In this document: positions 8,673 to 16,933 of the stretch, one piece after another | How the letters are laid out: every line of letters begins with the position of its first letter | Position numbering within the stretch: the stretch's first letter is position 1 | Source: Streptomyces cylindrosporus | GTDB lineage: Bacteria > Actinomycetota > Actinomycetes > Streptomycetales > Streptomycetaceae | Length of the DNA stretch: 64,000 nt | Direction: 5' to 3' | NCBI RefSeq assembly: GCF_022698165.1 | Contig: NZ_JALDAY010000002.1 | Location: 310,001-374,000, forward strand | Notes under the pieces: model-generated | The model's database searches: none | What the model saw: the letters and a program-made list of their open reading frames with translations, nothing else | Told to the model about the DNA's origin: nothing | Program-made: the position numbers and the translations under genes

Positions 8673-9359
8673 ATGCCACGGACGCGAGGAAGAGCACCCG
8701 CTGGAGGGCGCGCCGACGCCCTCTCACAGGAGGTCGTCGTCGGCGCGGCCATTGCCCTGCTGGATGAGCTCGGTGAGCGAGGGCTCACCTTCCGACTGCT
8801 GGCCGAACAACTACAGACCGGAACCGGCGCCCTGTACTGGCATGTGTCGAGCAAGGACGAGCTCGTGGCCCTGGCGGCCGATCAGGTGCTCGGCCACGCC
8901 GTCGCAGCAGACCTGGACCCCGCACCAAGCGCCGGCACCGCGTTGCACGCGCTCGCCATCGCCGTCTTCGATGCGTTTGACCAGCACCCGTGGGCAGCAC
9001 CCCACGTGTCCGCGCCGCCCACGCTGCCGAACGCCCTGCGTCTGCTCGACCGCATCGGCACCCTCGTCGCGCGGACCGGACTGCCCGCCGAACAGCGTTT
9101 CGCGGTCTCCACGGCGATCTTCTACTACATCACCGGCGTCAGTGCCCAGATAATCGCCCCCCGCGCTCCCCTCAACGCGACCACCGAGCGTGACGCCTAC
9201 CTCGCCCAGACCGCCGAGCACTGGCAAAACCTCGACCCTGCCGACTACCCCTTCCTGACCCTCATCACCAAGGACCTGCGCCACCACGCAGACCGCGACC
9301 AGTTCATCACCGGCCTCGACATACTCTTGCGGGGCCTGAAGACGTCCGCCGACACATAG
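8673..9359 (+). CDS. TetR family repressor (TetR_C type), divergent from TetX-like monooxygenase
   Basis: One-component repressor, 228 residues. The N-terminal helix-turn-helix (about residues 20-65) contains GLTFRLLAEQLQTGTGALYWHVSSKDEL, a standard TetR recognition helix region. The C-terminal ligand domain resembles the tetracycline-repressor class, as expected for sensing a small molecule. It starts with ATG at 8673 after GAGG. It probably represses both itself and the FAD monooxygenase/SGNH operon through the two palindromes immediately upstream. The ligand is unknown. Confidence 0.88.
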   Translation: MPRTRGRAPAGGRADALSQEVVVGAAIALLDELGERGLTFRLLAEQLQTGTGALYWHVSSKDELVALAADQVLGHAVAADLDPAPSAGTALHALAIAVFDAFDQHPWAAPHVSAPPTLPNALRLLDRIGTLVARTGLPAEQRFAVSTAIFYYITGVSAQIIAPRAPLNATTERDAYLAQTAEHWQNLDPADYPFLTLITKDLRHHADRDQFITGLDILLRGLKTSADT

Positions 9360-9669
9360 CGCTTGCGGGCATGTGGCAACCCTGCCTGCCTTCGCCGCCC
9401 GCGGCGAAGAGCCTCGCCGTCGCGTGCCTCGGCTTCAGCGTGGCTCTGCCGCTGAGCCTCGATCGCCTCCTCAAGGCCGTGAGCACGAGACAGGTCACGA
9501 CTCCTGGGTCAGAAGCCACGATGTGGCCTAAGAGCAGCTGCGAGGAATCAGCATCGACAGAGAGTCCGTTTCATCAATGCCACTGTTTGTGGTCAATGCA
9601 AGCATCACGGCCCGGAGCATTGGTCACACGGCCGATAAGTGGGTGGCCGTGGAGTGCGGTGGTGCAGTC
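9360..9669. other. Non-coding gap between convergent TetR genes
   Basis: About 310 bp without a credible gene on either strand. The base composition is less strongly periodic than in the flanking genes. I see no clear hairpin terminator, repeat or mobile-element end. It is the meeting point of two convergent regulator genes. Confidence 0.5.
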
Positions 9670-10338
9670 TCACGGTCGCGGGGCCGGGACTGCGCCGTAC
9701 GCCGTCGGCAGCGGGCCCGTGGCCAGGGCCCTGGCTTCGTCGTGCGGCAGGCCGAACATGCAAAGGAGGTTCGCCGCAAGTTGGTCCGCGGCAGCGTCGG
9801 CGTCCACGCGCGGCTCGGCCTCCAGGAGTTGCATGAGCCCCAGCAGGGCTCCCCCGGCCCCAACCAGTGCCACGTCCACGTCACCGACGCGCAGCCGGCC
9901 GGTGACCCTGCCGGCGTTCAGGACGTGCCGGGCCCGCGGGGCCAGACCCTCGGAGGAAAGCAACCGGGACAGTCCCAGGCGCAGCAGGATGCGGACCACC
10001 TGGGGTCGGTTGCGCTGGAGACGGCCAGTCAGGCGCACACCGACGGCCAGCATCTCGGCGGGGTCGTCCAGCTTCTCGACCACCGACTCCAGCCAGGCGC
10101 TGTGCTGTTCGAGCGTGAGGGACAACGCCGCTTCCAGCACTTCCTCCTTGCCCGCGAAGTGGCCGTAGAAGGTACCGAATCCCACGTCCGCGGCCTCGGT
10201 GATTTCCTTGATGGTCATGCCCTCCCGGTGCCGCTCGACCAGCAGGCGCTGCGTCGCCTCGACCAACGCTGTCCGGGTGTGTGCCTTACGGCGGAGCATG
10301 CGCCCGGGCCTGCGGGACGAGTCCTCTGGTTCAGCCAT
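9670..10338 (-). CDS. TetR/AcrR family regulator
   Basis: Regulator of 222 residues. The helix-turn-helix lies at about residues 20-65 (GMTIKEITEAADVGFGTFYGHFAGKEEVLEAA), and the C-terminal domain is diverged. It is transcribed away from the Tat-exported amidohydrolase gene at 10473. The interval carries a 24-bp palindrome, so it probably represses itself and that gene. The ATG at 10338 has no strong ribosome site; a GTG three codons upstream is an alternative start. Confidence 0.83.
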   Translation of the reverse strand: MAEPEDSSRRPGRMLRRKAHTRTALVEATQRLLVERHREGMTIKEITEAADVGFGTFYGHFAGKEEVLEAALSLTLEQHSAWLESVVEKLDDPAEMLAVGVRLTGRLQRNRPQVVRILLRLGLSRLLSSEGLAPRARHVLNAGRVTGRLRVGDVDVALVGAGGALLGLMQLLEAEPRVDADAAADQLAANLLCMFGLPHDEARALATGPLPTAYGAVPAPRP

Positions 10339-10353
10339 AAGAATCACGCCATC

Positions 10354-10395
10354 CGTCAATAATGATGAATTCGTCAATACCGATGTCGATTGACG
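10354..10395. promoter_or_regulatory. Palindromic operator between TetR and amidohydrolase genes
   Basis: A palindrome with 7-bp arms CGTCAAT (10372-10378) and ATTGACG (10389-10395) around a 10-nt spacer. A third CGTCAAT half-site lies at 10354-10360, one and a half helical turns upstream. Its position directly upstream of both divergent genes suggests it is the binding site of the TetR at 9670-10338. Confidence 0.65.
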
Positions 10396-10472
10396 CGGAC
10401 GATCGCCAAGATCGAGGATCACACCCGGGTGGCCGCCTCCCTCCCCACATCCCCCTCCTCCGAGGAGTTGAC

Positions 10473-11654
10473 GTGGCCCAAGAGCCCATGAAGCCCGAAA
10501 AGACCCAGATCCGTCGCGCCCCCGCGCACCGCCCGGGCCGACGGGGCGTGCTGAAGGCTGCCGGTGCGGTCGGTGCCGCCGCTGTCGGCAGTGCGACGGT
10601 GCTGACGTCACGCGACACGGCGAGCGCTGCCATCGCCTCACTGCCGACCGGCAGCTACCGCATCGACGTGCACTGCCACCTCCTCCCCGACTTCTACCGC
10701 GAGTCCCTGGACTCCGCCGGCATCACCGACATCGGAGGCCGCCCGATCCCGGACTGGAGCCCGGAGCTCGCGGTGAACTTCATGAACCGCTACGGCATCC
10801 AGACCCAGGTGGTCTCCGTCTCCGAACCGGGCGTCGAGCACCTGACCACCTCCGACGCGCGTCTGGAAATGGCGCGGCGGCTCAACGACTTCATGAGCGA
10901 AGACCTCGTGCACACCAACAGCGCCGAACTCGCCAAGCGCTTCGGCGGTTTCGCGGTGCTGCCGCTGTCCGACATCGAGGACTCCGACGACGTACAGAAC
11001 GCCGTCACCGAGGTCAAGCGGGCGTTGGGCGAGCTGAAGTTGGACGGCATCGGCATCTTCAGCAGCTACCACGGCGTCTACCTGGGCGACCCGCTCCTCG
11101 ACCCGCTCATGAAGGCACTCGACGACCTGGGCGCGATGGTTTTCATCCACCCGGTCACCCCGCAACACGCCCCGGACCTGGGACTGCCTACCTTCCTCTA
11201 CGAGTTCACCTTCGACACCACCCGCGCGCTGGTCAACATGCTCTACAAGAACACATACGTGCACTACCCGCGCATCCGCTGGATCGGCGCCCACGCCGGC
11301 GGCACCCTGCCGTTCCTGTCGTATCGGACCAGTCTGCTCTACTCCAAGACCGTGGGGCTCGCGCAGACCCTGGGCCTGGACCGACTCGACGACGCCAACG
11401 TCCTGTACAGGAAGCTGTTCTTCGACACCGCCCTCTCCCCCGCGCCGCAGTCGATGAAGTCGACCAGGGAACTGGCCGGTGTCGGCCACATCATGTTCGC
11501 CTCCGACTGGCCGTTCACCGCCGAGCTGTTCCCCGCCGCAGGCGATCCGGCCCCCCAGCTGGACGAGACCTTCAGCACCGCCGAGCGGCTACGGGTGGAG
11601 CGGGGCAACGCGCTCGTCCAACTGCCGCGTGTGGCCGCCCGATTGAAGCGCTGA
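10473..11654 (+). CDS. Tat-exported amidohydrolase, aromatic-acid decarboxylase type
   Basis: Amidohydrolase-2 family metalloenzyme, 393 residues. The metal motif HCH is in DVHCHLLPDFY, later ligands in FIHP and GAHAGG, and an Asp in FASDWPFT. The closest functional family is the 6-methylsalicylate / 2-amino-3-carboxymuconate semialdehyde decarboxylase group, which acts on aromatic acids or ring-cleavage products. Unusually, the N-terminus holds a twin-arginine signal (GRRGVLKAAG, then a hydrophobic run and an Ala-rich cleavage region), so it should be exported folded. The GTG at 10473 is chosen because GAGGAG lies 5 nt before it. A paralogue without the signal is encoded at 16934-17974. It is regulated by the divergent TetR and belongs to the aromatic catabolic locus. 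Confidence 0.84.
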   Translation: MAQEPMKPEKTQIRRAPAHRPGRRGVLKAAGAVGAAAVGSATVLTSRDTASAAIASLPTGSYRIDVHCHLLPDFYRESLDSAGITDIGGRPIPDWSPELAVNFMNRYGIQTQVVSVSEPGVEHLTTSDARLEMARRLNDFMSEDLVHTNSAELAKRFGGFAVLPLSDIEDSDDVQNAVTEVKRALGELKLDGIGIFSSYHGVYLGDPLLDPLMKALDDLGAMVFIHPVTPQHAPDLGLPTFLYEFTFDTTRALVNMLYKNTYVHYPRIRWIGAHAGGTLPFLSYRTSLLYSKTVGLAQTLGLDRLDDANVLYRKLFFDTALSPAPQSMKSTRELAGVGHIMFASDWPFTAELFPAAGDPAPQLDETFSTAERLRVERGNALVQLPRVAARLKR

Positions 11655-11662
11655 ACCGCGTC

Positions 11663-11705
11663 GCACGGGACATCGCACTCGGCCCTCGGGCGGGATGTCC
11701 CGTGC
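11663..11705. terminator. Bidirectional hairpin terminator
   Basis: A perfect 12-bp inverted repeat, GCACGGGACATC (11663-11674) and GATGTCCCGTGC (11694-11705), with a 19-nt loop. It lies just past the stop of the amidohydrolase gene and before the end of the convergent dioxygenase gene. There is no T-run, as usual in Streptomyces. Confidence 0.75.
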
Positions 11706-11757
11706 GCTCAGCGCACGACATTTCGGTGCGGTCGGGCCATCGTGGCGTCATCGCTGC

Positions 11758-12762
11758 TCAGTCGTCGGGGATGCCCCTGCCGCTCAGCGCCGGCACGGTC
11801 GTCTCCGGGCGAGCCAGGGAGCGGGCGCCGAAGCGGAACTGGTCGAGCAGGTCGACGATGGTCTGGCCGACGGGCTTGTGACCCCAGATGCTGATGCCCT
11901 GGTGGGTGGTGGGCTCCCAGGTCGACTCGTCGATGACGAGGGGGTTCCAGCCGACCTCCCACTCGAAGCCCGAGGGGGTGCGGGCGTAGTAGGAGAGTTC
12001 CTTGTCGTTGGTGTGCTGGCCGACCGACAGGGCCATGTCGAAGCCGAGTTCGTGTACGCGGTCGTAGCTCTGCGCGAGGTCGTCGAGCGACGTGGCCTGG
12101 ATGTTGAGGTGCTGGACGCGGGTGCGGATCGGGTCGATCGGCAGGCCTCGGACGGCGGCGATCGCTATGGAGTGGTGGCGTTCGTTGACGCGCAGGAAGC
12201 GGATCTTGAGCTTGACGCCGCTGATGGTCTCGTCGATGTAGTCCGTGAGGCGGGCGTCGAAGACGGTGTCGAAGTACCCGCGCAGTTGCGCCGGTTTGGC
12301 GGAGGTGATCGCGACGTGGCCCATGCCGGCGTCGCCGGTGACCCAGCCGGAGGCCAGCATGTGCAGCGGCTCGGAGGAGACGACCGGGGTGGTGTAGATC
12401 TCCTGGGTGATGCCCTTGGGGCCGGGGAAGCGCAGAAGGCGTTCGACGCCGCGCAGGGCGGCCTCCTCGGCGGAGCCCTCGGTACAGGGGGCGCCGTGGG
12501 CGCGTACCCGGGCCTCGATCTGTTCGAAGGCGGCGTGGTCGTCGATGTGCCAGCCGGTGGCGACGACGTCCTCGGCGGGGCCGCGCCGGAGCAGGAAGCG
12601 GCACTCCTGGTCGTCAAGGCGGAAGCGCATGACGTCACGTGAGATGTCGTCGTGGTGCATGCCGATGGCGTCGGTGCCGAAGCGGCGCCAGTCGGTGAAG
12701 CGGTTGGTCTCGATGACGAGGTAACCGAGGTGGACGGCTCCGAACACGGACGCGGTGTTCAT
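11758..12762 (-). CDS. Type I extradiol (meta-cleavage) catechol dioxygenase, VOC fold
   Basis: Ring-opening enzyme that splits a catechol next to its two hydroxyls, using Fe(II) and O2. The 334-residue product has the two VOC modules typical of the BphC/HsaC class. The expected metal ligands are His149 (GMGHVAI), His218 (VQHLNIQ) and Glu269 (FEWEVGW), at the spacing seen in BphC. The ATG at 12762 overlaps the stop of the C-C hydrolase gene by 4 bp, so hydroxylase, hydrolase and dioxygenase form one operon from 15223 down to 11758. The substrate is probably a 3-substituted catechol made by the MhpA-like hydroxylase; which one is unknown. Confidence 0.9.
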   Translation of the reverse strand: MNTASVFGAVHLGYLVIETNRFTDWRRFGTDAIGMHHDDISRDVMRFRLDDQECRFLLRRGPAEDVVATGWHIDDHAAFEQIEARVRAHGAPCTEGSAEEAALRGVERLLRFPGPKGITQEIYTTPVVSSEPLHMLASGWVTGDAGMGHVAITSAKPAQLRGYFDTVFDARLTDYIDETISGVKLKIRFLRVNERHHSIAIAAVRGLPIDPIRTRVQHLNIQATSLDDLAQSYDRVHELGFDMALSVGQHTNDKELSYYARTPSGFEWEVGWNPLVIDESTWEPTTHQGISIWGHKPVGQTIVDLLDQFRFGARSLARPETTVPALSGRGIPDD

Positions 12763-13622
12763 CGGCGGCCTGCCAGGAAGTCGGCACACAGCTGGTTGAA
12801 CAGCTCGGCTCGCTCCCACTGCACCCAGTGTCCGGTGTTGGCGACCTCGTACAGATCGCAGTTGGGCATGCGGTCGGCCAGCATGCGGCCGCCGGAGGGC
12901 CGGTTGACCTGGTCGGCCGCGCCCCAGAGGACGAGGGTCGGCACGGGCAGCCGGGACAGTCGCTTGTCGCGCGTGAAGTCCATCTTCCAGACGGTGCGCA
13001 GGTCTTTGGGGCGCCGGAGCGGTGGTGCGGCGACCACCTCGGGGTCGATGCTCGCCTCGTAGCGGGCATCGATGACCGAGTCAGGTACCTGGGCGGCGTT
13101 GAAGACGAGGTAGTTGCGGATGAACTTCTCCAGCTTCAGCCGCGAAGGGCCGTCCCCGCCGTAGTAGTTGAGCAGGCTGTTCAGACCCGGCGTGGGCAGC
13201 GCTCGGGTGGTGCCGATGCCGCCGGGGCCCATGAGCACCATGCGGTCGACCCGCTCCGGCGTGTCCAGGGCGAGGCGCAGAGCGCAGGCACCGCCGTAGG
13301 AATTGCCGACGAAGTGGGCCTTTTCCAGGCCGAGTTGGTCGAGCACTCCGCGGATGGAGTCCGCGAGGTGGCCGAACGGGTCGGCTCCGTCGACTCCCTT
13401 GCTGCTGCGGCCGTAGCCGGGCAGGTCGGGCACGATGACCCGGTACTCCTTCGCCAACTCCGCGATGTTCCGGGAATAGTTGGAGACGCCGGAGGCACCG
13501 GGACCGCCGCCGTGCAGCAGAAGTACGGGCGCCCCCTCCCCCGTCTCCGCCACGAAGATCTTCTTACCGTCGACGTCGAGCAGGCGCTCCCGCATCTCGG
13601 GAAGCTCGGTGTGTGCGGTCAT
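12759..13622 (-). CDS. Alpha/beta hydrolase, meta-cleavage-product (C-C bond) hydrolase
   Basis: Hydrolyses the yellow ring-fission product into a 2-hydroxypenta-2,4-dienoate and an acid. The 287-residue protein has the oxyanion segment LLHGGGPGASG, the nucleophile elbow GNSYGG (Ser108), Asp237 (WGAADQVN) and His265 (NTGHW), all as in the BphD/HsaD/MhpC family. It overlaps the dioxygenase gene by 4 bp and lies 11 bp after the hydroxylase gene, matching the order of reactions. The start at 13622 follows GAGGA. Confidence 0.9.
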   Translation of the reverse strand: MTAHTELPEMRERLLDVDGKKIFVAETGEGAPVLLLHGGGPGASGVSNYSRNIAELAKEYRVIVPDLPGYGRSSKGVDGADPFGHLADSIRGVLDQLGLEKAHFVGNSYGGACALRLALDTPERVDRMVLMGPGGIGTTRALPTPGLNSLLNYYGGDGPSRLKLEKFIRNYLVFNAAQVPDSVIDARYEASIDPEVVAAPPLRRPKDLRTVWKMDFTRDKRLSRLPVPTLVLWGAADQVNRPSGGRMLADRMPNCDLYEVANTGHWVQWERAELFNQLCADFLAGRR

Positions 13623-13633
13623 GGGGATGGTCC

Positions 13634-15223
13634 TCACTTCGCAATCAGTCGGGATGCCGGAGCGAACCCGGCGGGCGGGGGCGGGAGTTGGCCTCCGGCG
13701 GGGGCGGCGGCGTACACGTAGGCGTCGGGGCGCAGGGCGAGCGTGGTCGCGCGGTGCTCGGTCAGCCAGGGCAGCAACACGCCGTCGCTGTCGACGACCG
13801 CGCCCTCGGCGGGCTTCGAGCCCACCGGGAGGACGGCGAGCGACTCGACGCCCAGGTGCTCCCACGCCGGTTGCGCGATGGGGAGTCCGAGGTGCAGCAG
13901 CAGCCAGCGACTCCCCAGCACGTCGTCCAGGCGTACCCGTTCACCGTCGGCGGCGGTCACCCACGGCTGGGGTATCTGGCGTCCGGAGGCCTTGGTGCGG
14001 GGGCGGGCCTGCAGCCCCTCGGCGTAATGGGCGACGGGAATCCAGTTGGAGTCCTGGAGCCAGGCGCTGAACCCACCCACCCGGTTCAGCACCGGCATCA
14101 CGGCATCACGGACCCGTGTGACGGCCCGCCGCCGCTCGGTGATGACCCGCCCGACGAAGACGGCCCGCTTGGTGACCTCCTTGACGTGCGGCTTGCGCTC
14201 GACCTCGTAGGAGTCGAGCACCGACTCGGGCAGTCGGCCGCGCAGCACCGCGTCCAGTTTCCAGCACAGGTTCGCCGCGTCCCGCACCCCGGCGGCCATG
14301 CCCTGCCCGATCCACGGTGGCATGGCGTGCGCGGCGTCACCGGCGAGGAAGACCCGGCCGACCCGGAAACGGGCGGCGAAGCGGACATGGTGGCTGTAGA
14401 CCGTGGCGCGCAGGATCTTGATCTGGTCCCGGCCGATGCCGTACTTGGCCACCATCGAATAGATGGCGTCATGGGTGACCAGGTACTCCTCGTCATCCCC
14501 AGGGAGGATCGGGAACTCCCAGCGGTGGTGCCCGAGCGGCGTCGGACAGTCGACCGCGGGTCGGGCCGGGTCGCAGCGGAAGCGCAGCCGGTCGTGGTCC
14601 GGCCACGGTTTCAGCATCTCGGTGTCGATGACGACCCACCGGTCCTCGTACGTCCGCCCCTCGTAGCCCACGTTCAGCTGTGCCCGGGTGAGGCTGGAGC
14701 CGCCGTCGGCCGCGATGACGTACTTCGCCCGCAGCCGTCGTACCGCATCGTCGGCACCCACCACGGTCAGTTCGGCACCCTCAGCGTCCTGGCGCAGCCG
14801 CAGGCACTCGTGCCGGAGCAGGATCTCCACGTTCGGGTAGCGGTCGACGCCGTCGCGCAGGACCTGCTCCAGGGCCGGCTGGTAGATGAACATCTGCGGC
14901 GGATGGCCATGGCCGCGCGGGGTCGGGCACGCGCTGACGAAGGTACGGCCCTTGGCGTCGACGAAGTCGAGCGGCCGGTCGGCCAGCATGTCCTGCTTCA
15001 GCCGGTCGGCCAGGCCTATCCGCTGCCAGATCCGGACGACCTCCTCGTCCGTGGAGATCGCCCGGGCCCGGGAGAAGACCTCCGCATCGCGCTCCAGGAC
15101 GACGACCCTCAGGCCCATCGCCCCCAGCAGATTCGCCGCCGTGACGCCGGTGGGGCCGTACCCGATCACAGCCACGTCGTAGGAGCCTTCCGCGGCTCCG
15201 TCTTCGGCGCTGATTTCACTCAT
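13634..15223 (-). CDS. MhpA-like FAD-dependent aromatic hydroxylase
   Basis: Flavin monooxygenase of 529 residues that should convert a phenolic compound to the catechol cleaved by the next enzymes. Visible motifs are AVIGYGPTGVTAANLLG (FAD ADP-binding), VIAADGGSS (DG motif) and FLAGDAAHAMPPWIGQGM (GD motif). The C-terminal thioredoxin-like extension of about 100 residues is typical of MhpA and phenol hydroxylase relatives. It is the first gene of the hydroxylase-hydrolase-dioxygenase operon. The start at 15223 has a GAGGTGG ribosome site. Its promoter faces the TetR gene at 15346 across a palindrome. Substrate range is not readable from sequence; hydroxyphenylpropionate or a hydroxybenzoate derivative are possibilities. 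Confidence 0.88.
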   Translation of the reverse strand: MSEISAEDGAAEGSYDVAVIGYGPTGVTAANLLGAMGLRVVVLERDAEVFSRARAISTDEEVVRIWQRIGLADRLKQDMLADRPLDFVDAKGRTFVSACPTPRGHGHPPQMFIYQPALEQVLRDGVDRYPNVEILLRHECLRLRQDAEGAELTVVGADDAVRRLRAKYVIAADGGSSLTRAQLNVGYEGRTYEDRWVVIDTEMLKPWPDHDRLRFRCDPARPAVDCPTPLGHHRWEFPILPGDDEEYLVTHDAIYSMVAKYGIGRDQIKILRATVYSHHVRFAARFRVGRVFLAGDAAHAMPPWIGQGMAAGVRDAANLCWKLDAVLRGRLPESVLDSYEVERKPHVKEVTKRAVFVGRVITERRRAVTRVRDAVMPVLNRVGGFSAWLQDSNWIPVAHYAEGLQARPRTKASGRQIPQPWVTAADGERVRLDDVLGSRWLLLHLGLPIAQPAWEHLGVESLAVLPVGSKPAEGAVVDSDGVLLPWLTEHRATTLALRPDAYVYAAAPAGGQLPPPPAGFAPASRLIAK

Positions 15224-15265
15224 CAGGCCACCTCACTGTGTCCCTGTCGACTCTTGGTGTAGCGT

Positions 15266-15283
15266 TCACTCCAATTGGAATGA
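15266..15283. promoter_or_regulatory. Palindromic operator between hydroxylase operon and TetR/hydratase genes
   Basis: An 18-bp near-perfect palindrome with core TCCAATTGGA, extended to TCA(C/T)T on one side and (A/G)TGA on the other. It is the only AT-rich symmetric element between the divergent promoters. It is probably bound by the TetR product of 15346-15978, so that both arms of the pathway respond together. Confidence 0.7.
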
Positions 15284-15345
15284 CCGATACGGTAAGCTCG
15301 GCTCGGGAAGCGGTCAAGTGCCGGTGCGACGGGAAGGCGGAGCGC

Positions 15346-15978
15346 ATGACCAGGCCACGGACGACGCGGCAGAAGCGCGCCAACGGGGTGGAGTCGCGGC
15401 AGCGCATCCTCGACGCCGCCGTCGAGATCGCGGGCGAGCGCGGATATGACGGCACGTCGATCGCGGCGGTCAGCGCCAAGTGCGGACTGCCCGCCAGCTC
15501 GATCTACTGGCACTTCAAGGACAAGGACGATCTGATCGCCGCGGTCATCGAGCGCAGCTTCGAGACCTGGCTCACGGCCGTCGAACTGCCCGGGGAGGAG
15601 ACCGGCACGCCGGTGGAGCGGGTCACCGCCATGGCCGCCCATGTCGCCAAGTCCCTGGTCGACGCGCCGGACTTCCTGCGCCTGGGTCTGATGCTCGCCC
15701 TGGAGCGGCGGCCCACCGAGCCGCGCGGCCGTACCGTCTTCCTCCAGGTCCGCGACATCGCCGGCCAGAAGGTCCGCGAGATGGTCCAGACCCTGTTCCC
15801 GGCCCTGGACGAGGAGGCCGTGCGCACCCTCACCACCTACGCCGTGGCGGGCGCCGACGGCCTGTTCGTGCACCGGGAGATCCACGGCGACGCCATCGAC
15901 CTGGTGGCCCTGTTCGAGCTGCACGCACGGTTCGTCTTCGATGCGGCGAGCCGCCTGACGGAGGTGGGCGGACAGTGA
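15346..15978 (+). CDS. TetR family regulator of the meta-cleavage genes
   Basis: Repressor of 210 residues. The helix-turn-helix (about residues 17-62) contains YDGTSIAAVSAKCGLPASSIYWHF. The C-terminal part is a TetR ligand domain. The ATG at 15346 is preferred over upstream in-frame codons because upstream starts would cover the palindromic operator at 15266-15283. The hydratase gene starts inside its last codons (GTGA overlap), so regulator and enzyme are coupled. It is divergent from the hydroxylase operon. Confidence 0.86.
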   Translation: MTRPRTTRQKRANGVESRQRILDAAVEIAGERGYDGTSIAAVSAKCGLPASSIYWHFKDKDDLIAAVIERSFETWLTAVELPGEETGTPVERVTAMAAHVAKSLVDAPDFLRLGLMLALERRPTEPRGRTVFLQVRDIAGQKVREMVQTLFPALDEEAVRTLTTYAVAGADGLFVHREIHGDAIDLVALFELHARFVFDAASRLTEVGGQ

Positions 15979-16763
15979 CGCTGACCGCCGAGGAGCGAGC
16001 CACCGCGGCAGCCATGCTGCGCCGGGCCGAGCATCACGTGACACCCGTCGAGCCGCCGTCGGAGCTGCTGCCGGGCCTGGACCTGGCCGACGCCTACGCG
16101 ATCCAGCGGGACAACATCGCACTGCGCCTCAAGGACGGGGCGAGCGTCGTCGGTCACAAGGTCGGGCTCACTTCGGCGGCGATGCGGGAGCTGCTCGGCG
16201 TGGACGAGCCCGACTTCGGCCACCTGTTGGACGACATGCTCCACCGCGACGGCGCGCCGGTCCTCGCGACCCGCTACTGCGCCCCGCGCGTCGAACCGGA
16301 GATCTGCTTCCGGCTCGGCCGACCTCTCAGCGGCCCCGACGTCACCGTCGAGGACGTCCTCGCCGCCACCGAGGCGGTCGCCCCGGCCCTGGAGATCGTC
16401 GACAGCAGGATCCGGGACTGGCGCATCACGCTCGCCGACACCGTCGCCGACAATGCCAGCTCCGCCGGACTGGTCCGCGGCCCTTGGACGCCGCTCGCGG
16501 ACGTTCCCGATCTCGCCGACGTCGGCGTCGATCTCCTCGTCGACGGCGAGCGCGTCGCCCGCGGTCGCGGCAGCGAGGTGCTGGGGCACCCCGCAGCAGC
16601 GGTCGCCTGGCTCGCCAACATCCTCGCCACCTTCGGCACCGGGCTGGAGCAGGGCCAGGTGGTGCTGCCCGGCGCCATGACCACCGCACCGTTCGTCAGC
16701 GCCGGTCAGCGAGTCGAGGCCCGCTTCGGTGTCCTCGGGCCGGTGTCGGTGACCTTCGTCTGA
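15975..16763 (+). CDS. 2-keto-4-pentenoate hydratase / fumarylacetoacetase-fold enzyme (copy 1)
   Basis: MhpD-like enzyme of 262 residues that adds water to 2-hydroxypenta-2,4-dienoate, giving 4-hydroxy-2-oxovalerate. Family motifs are VVGHKVGLTSAAM, the acidic metal-binding VEPEICFRLG and [12 protein letters not shown]. It starts with GTG overlapping the TetR stop. A second hydratase of the same family is encoded at 20432-21247 next to the aldolase. This copy may be a decarboxylase or hydratase of another branch (4-oxalocrotonate decarboxylases share this fold), or a substrate-specialised paralogue. Confidence 0.86.
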   Translation: MTLTAEERATAAAMLRRAEHHVTPVEPPSELLPGLDLADAYAIQRDNIALRLKDGASVVGHKVGLTSAAMRELLGVDEPDFGHLLDDMLHRDGAPVLATRYCAPRVEPEICFRLGRPLSGPDVTVEDVLAATEAVAPALEIVDSRIRDWRITLADTVADNASSAGLVRGPWTPLADVPDLADVGVDLLVDGERVARGRGSEVLGHPAAAVAWLANILATFGTGLEQGQVVLPGAMTTAPFVSAGQRVEARFGVLGPVSVTFV

Positions 16764-16933
16764 GCCACCGGAGGGGTAGTTCCCGGACCCTTTGTCGCAC
16801 CGCGCCCGCCTCCACGCCCTACGGCCGACACCGCCGTTGCCTTCTCACCGAGACCGGCGGACAGCCGGGGCCACGTGGAAGGCGCACGGCATCCACGTCA
16901 CCTTGCTTCGCCCCTCACCAAGGAAGCCGCCTC

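Noticed and set aside
9371..10168. Plus-strand frame opposite the second TetR gene
   Set aside because: Ser/Arg-rich translation without motifs; the opposite strand has a normal TetR.
13613..15262. 549-codon plus-strand frame opposite the MhpA-like hydroxylase
   Set aside because: The opposite strand shows complete FAD motifs and fits an operon; this frame is a codon-bias shadow.
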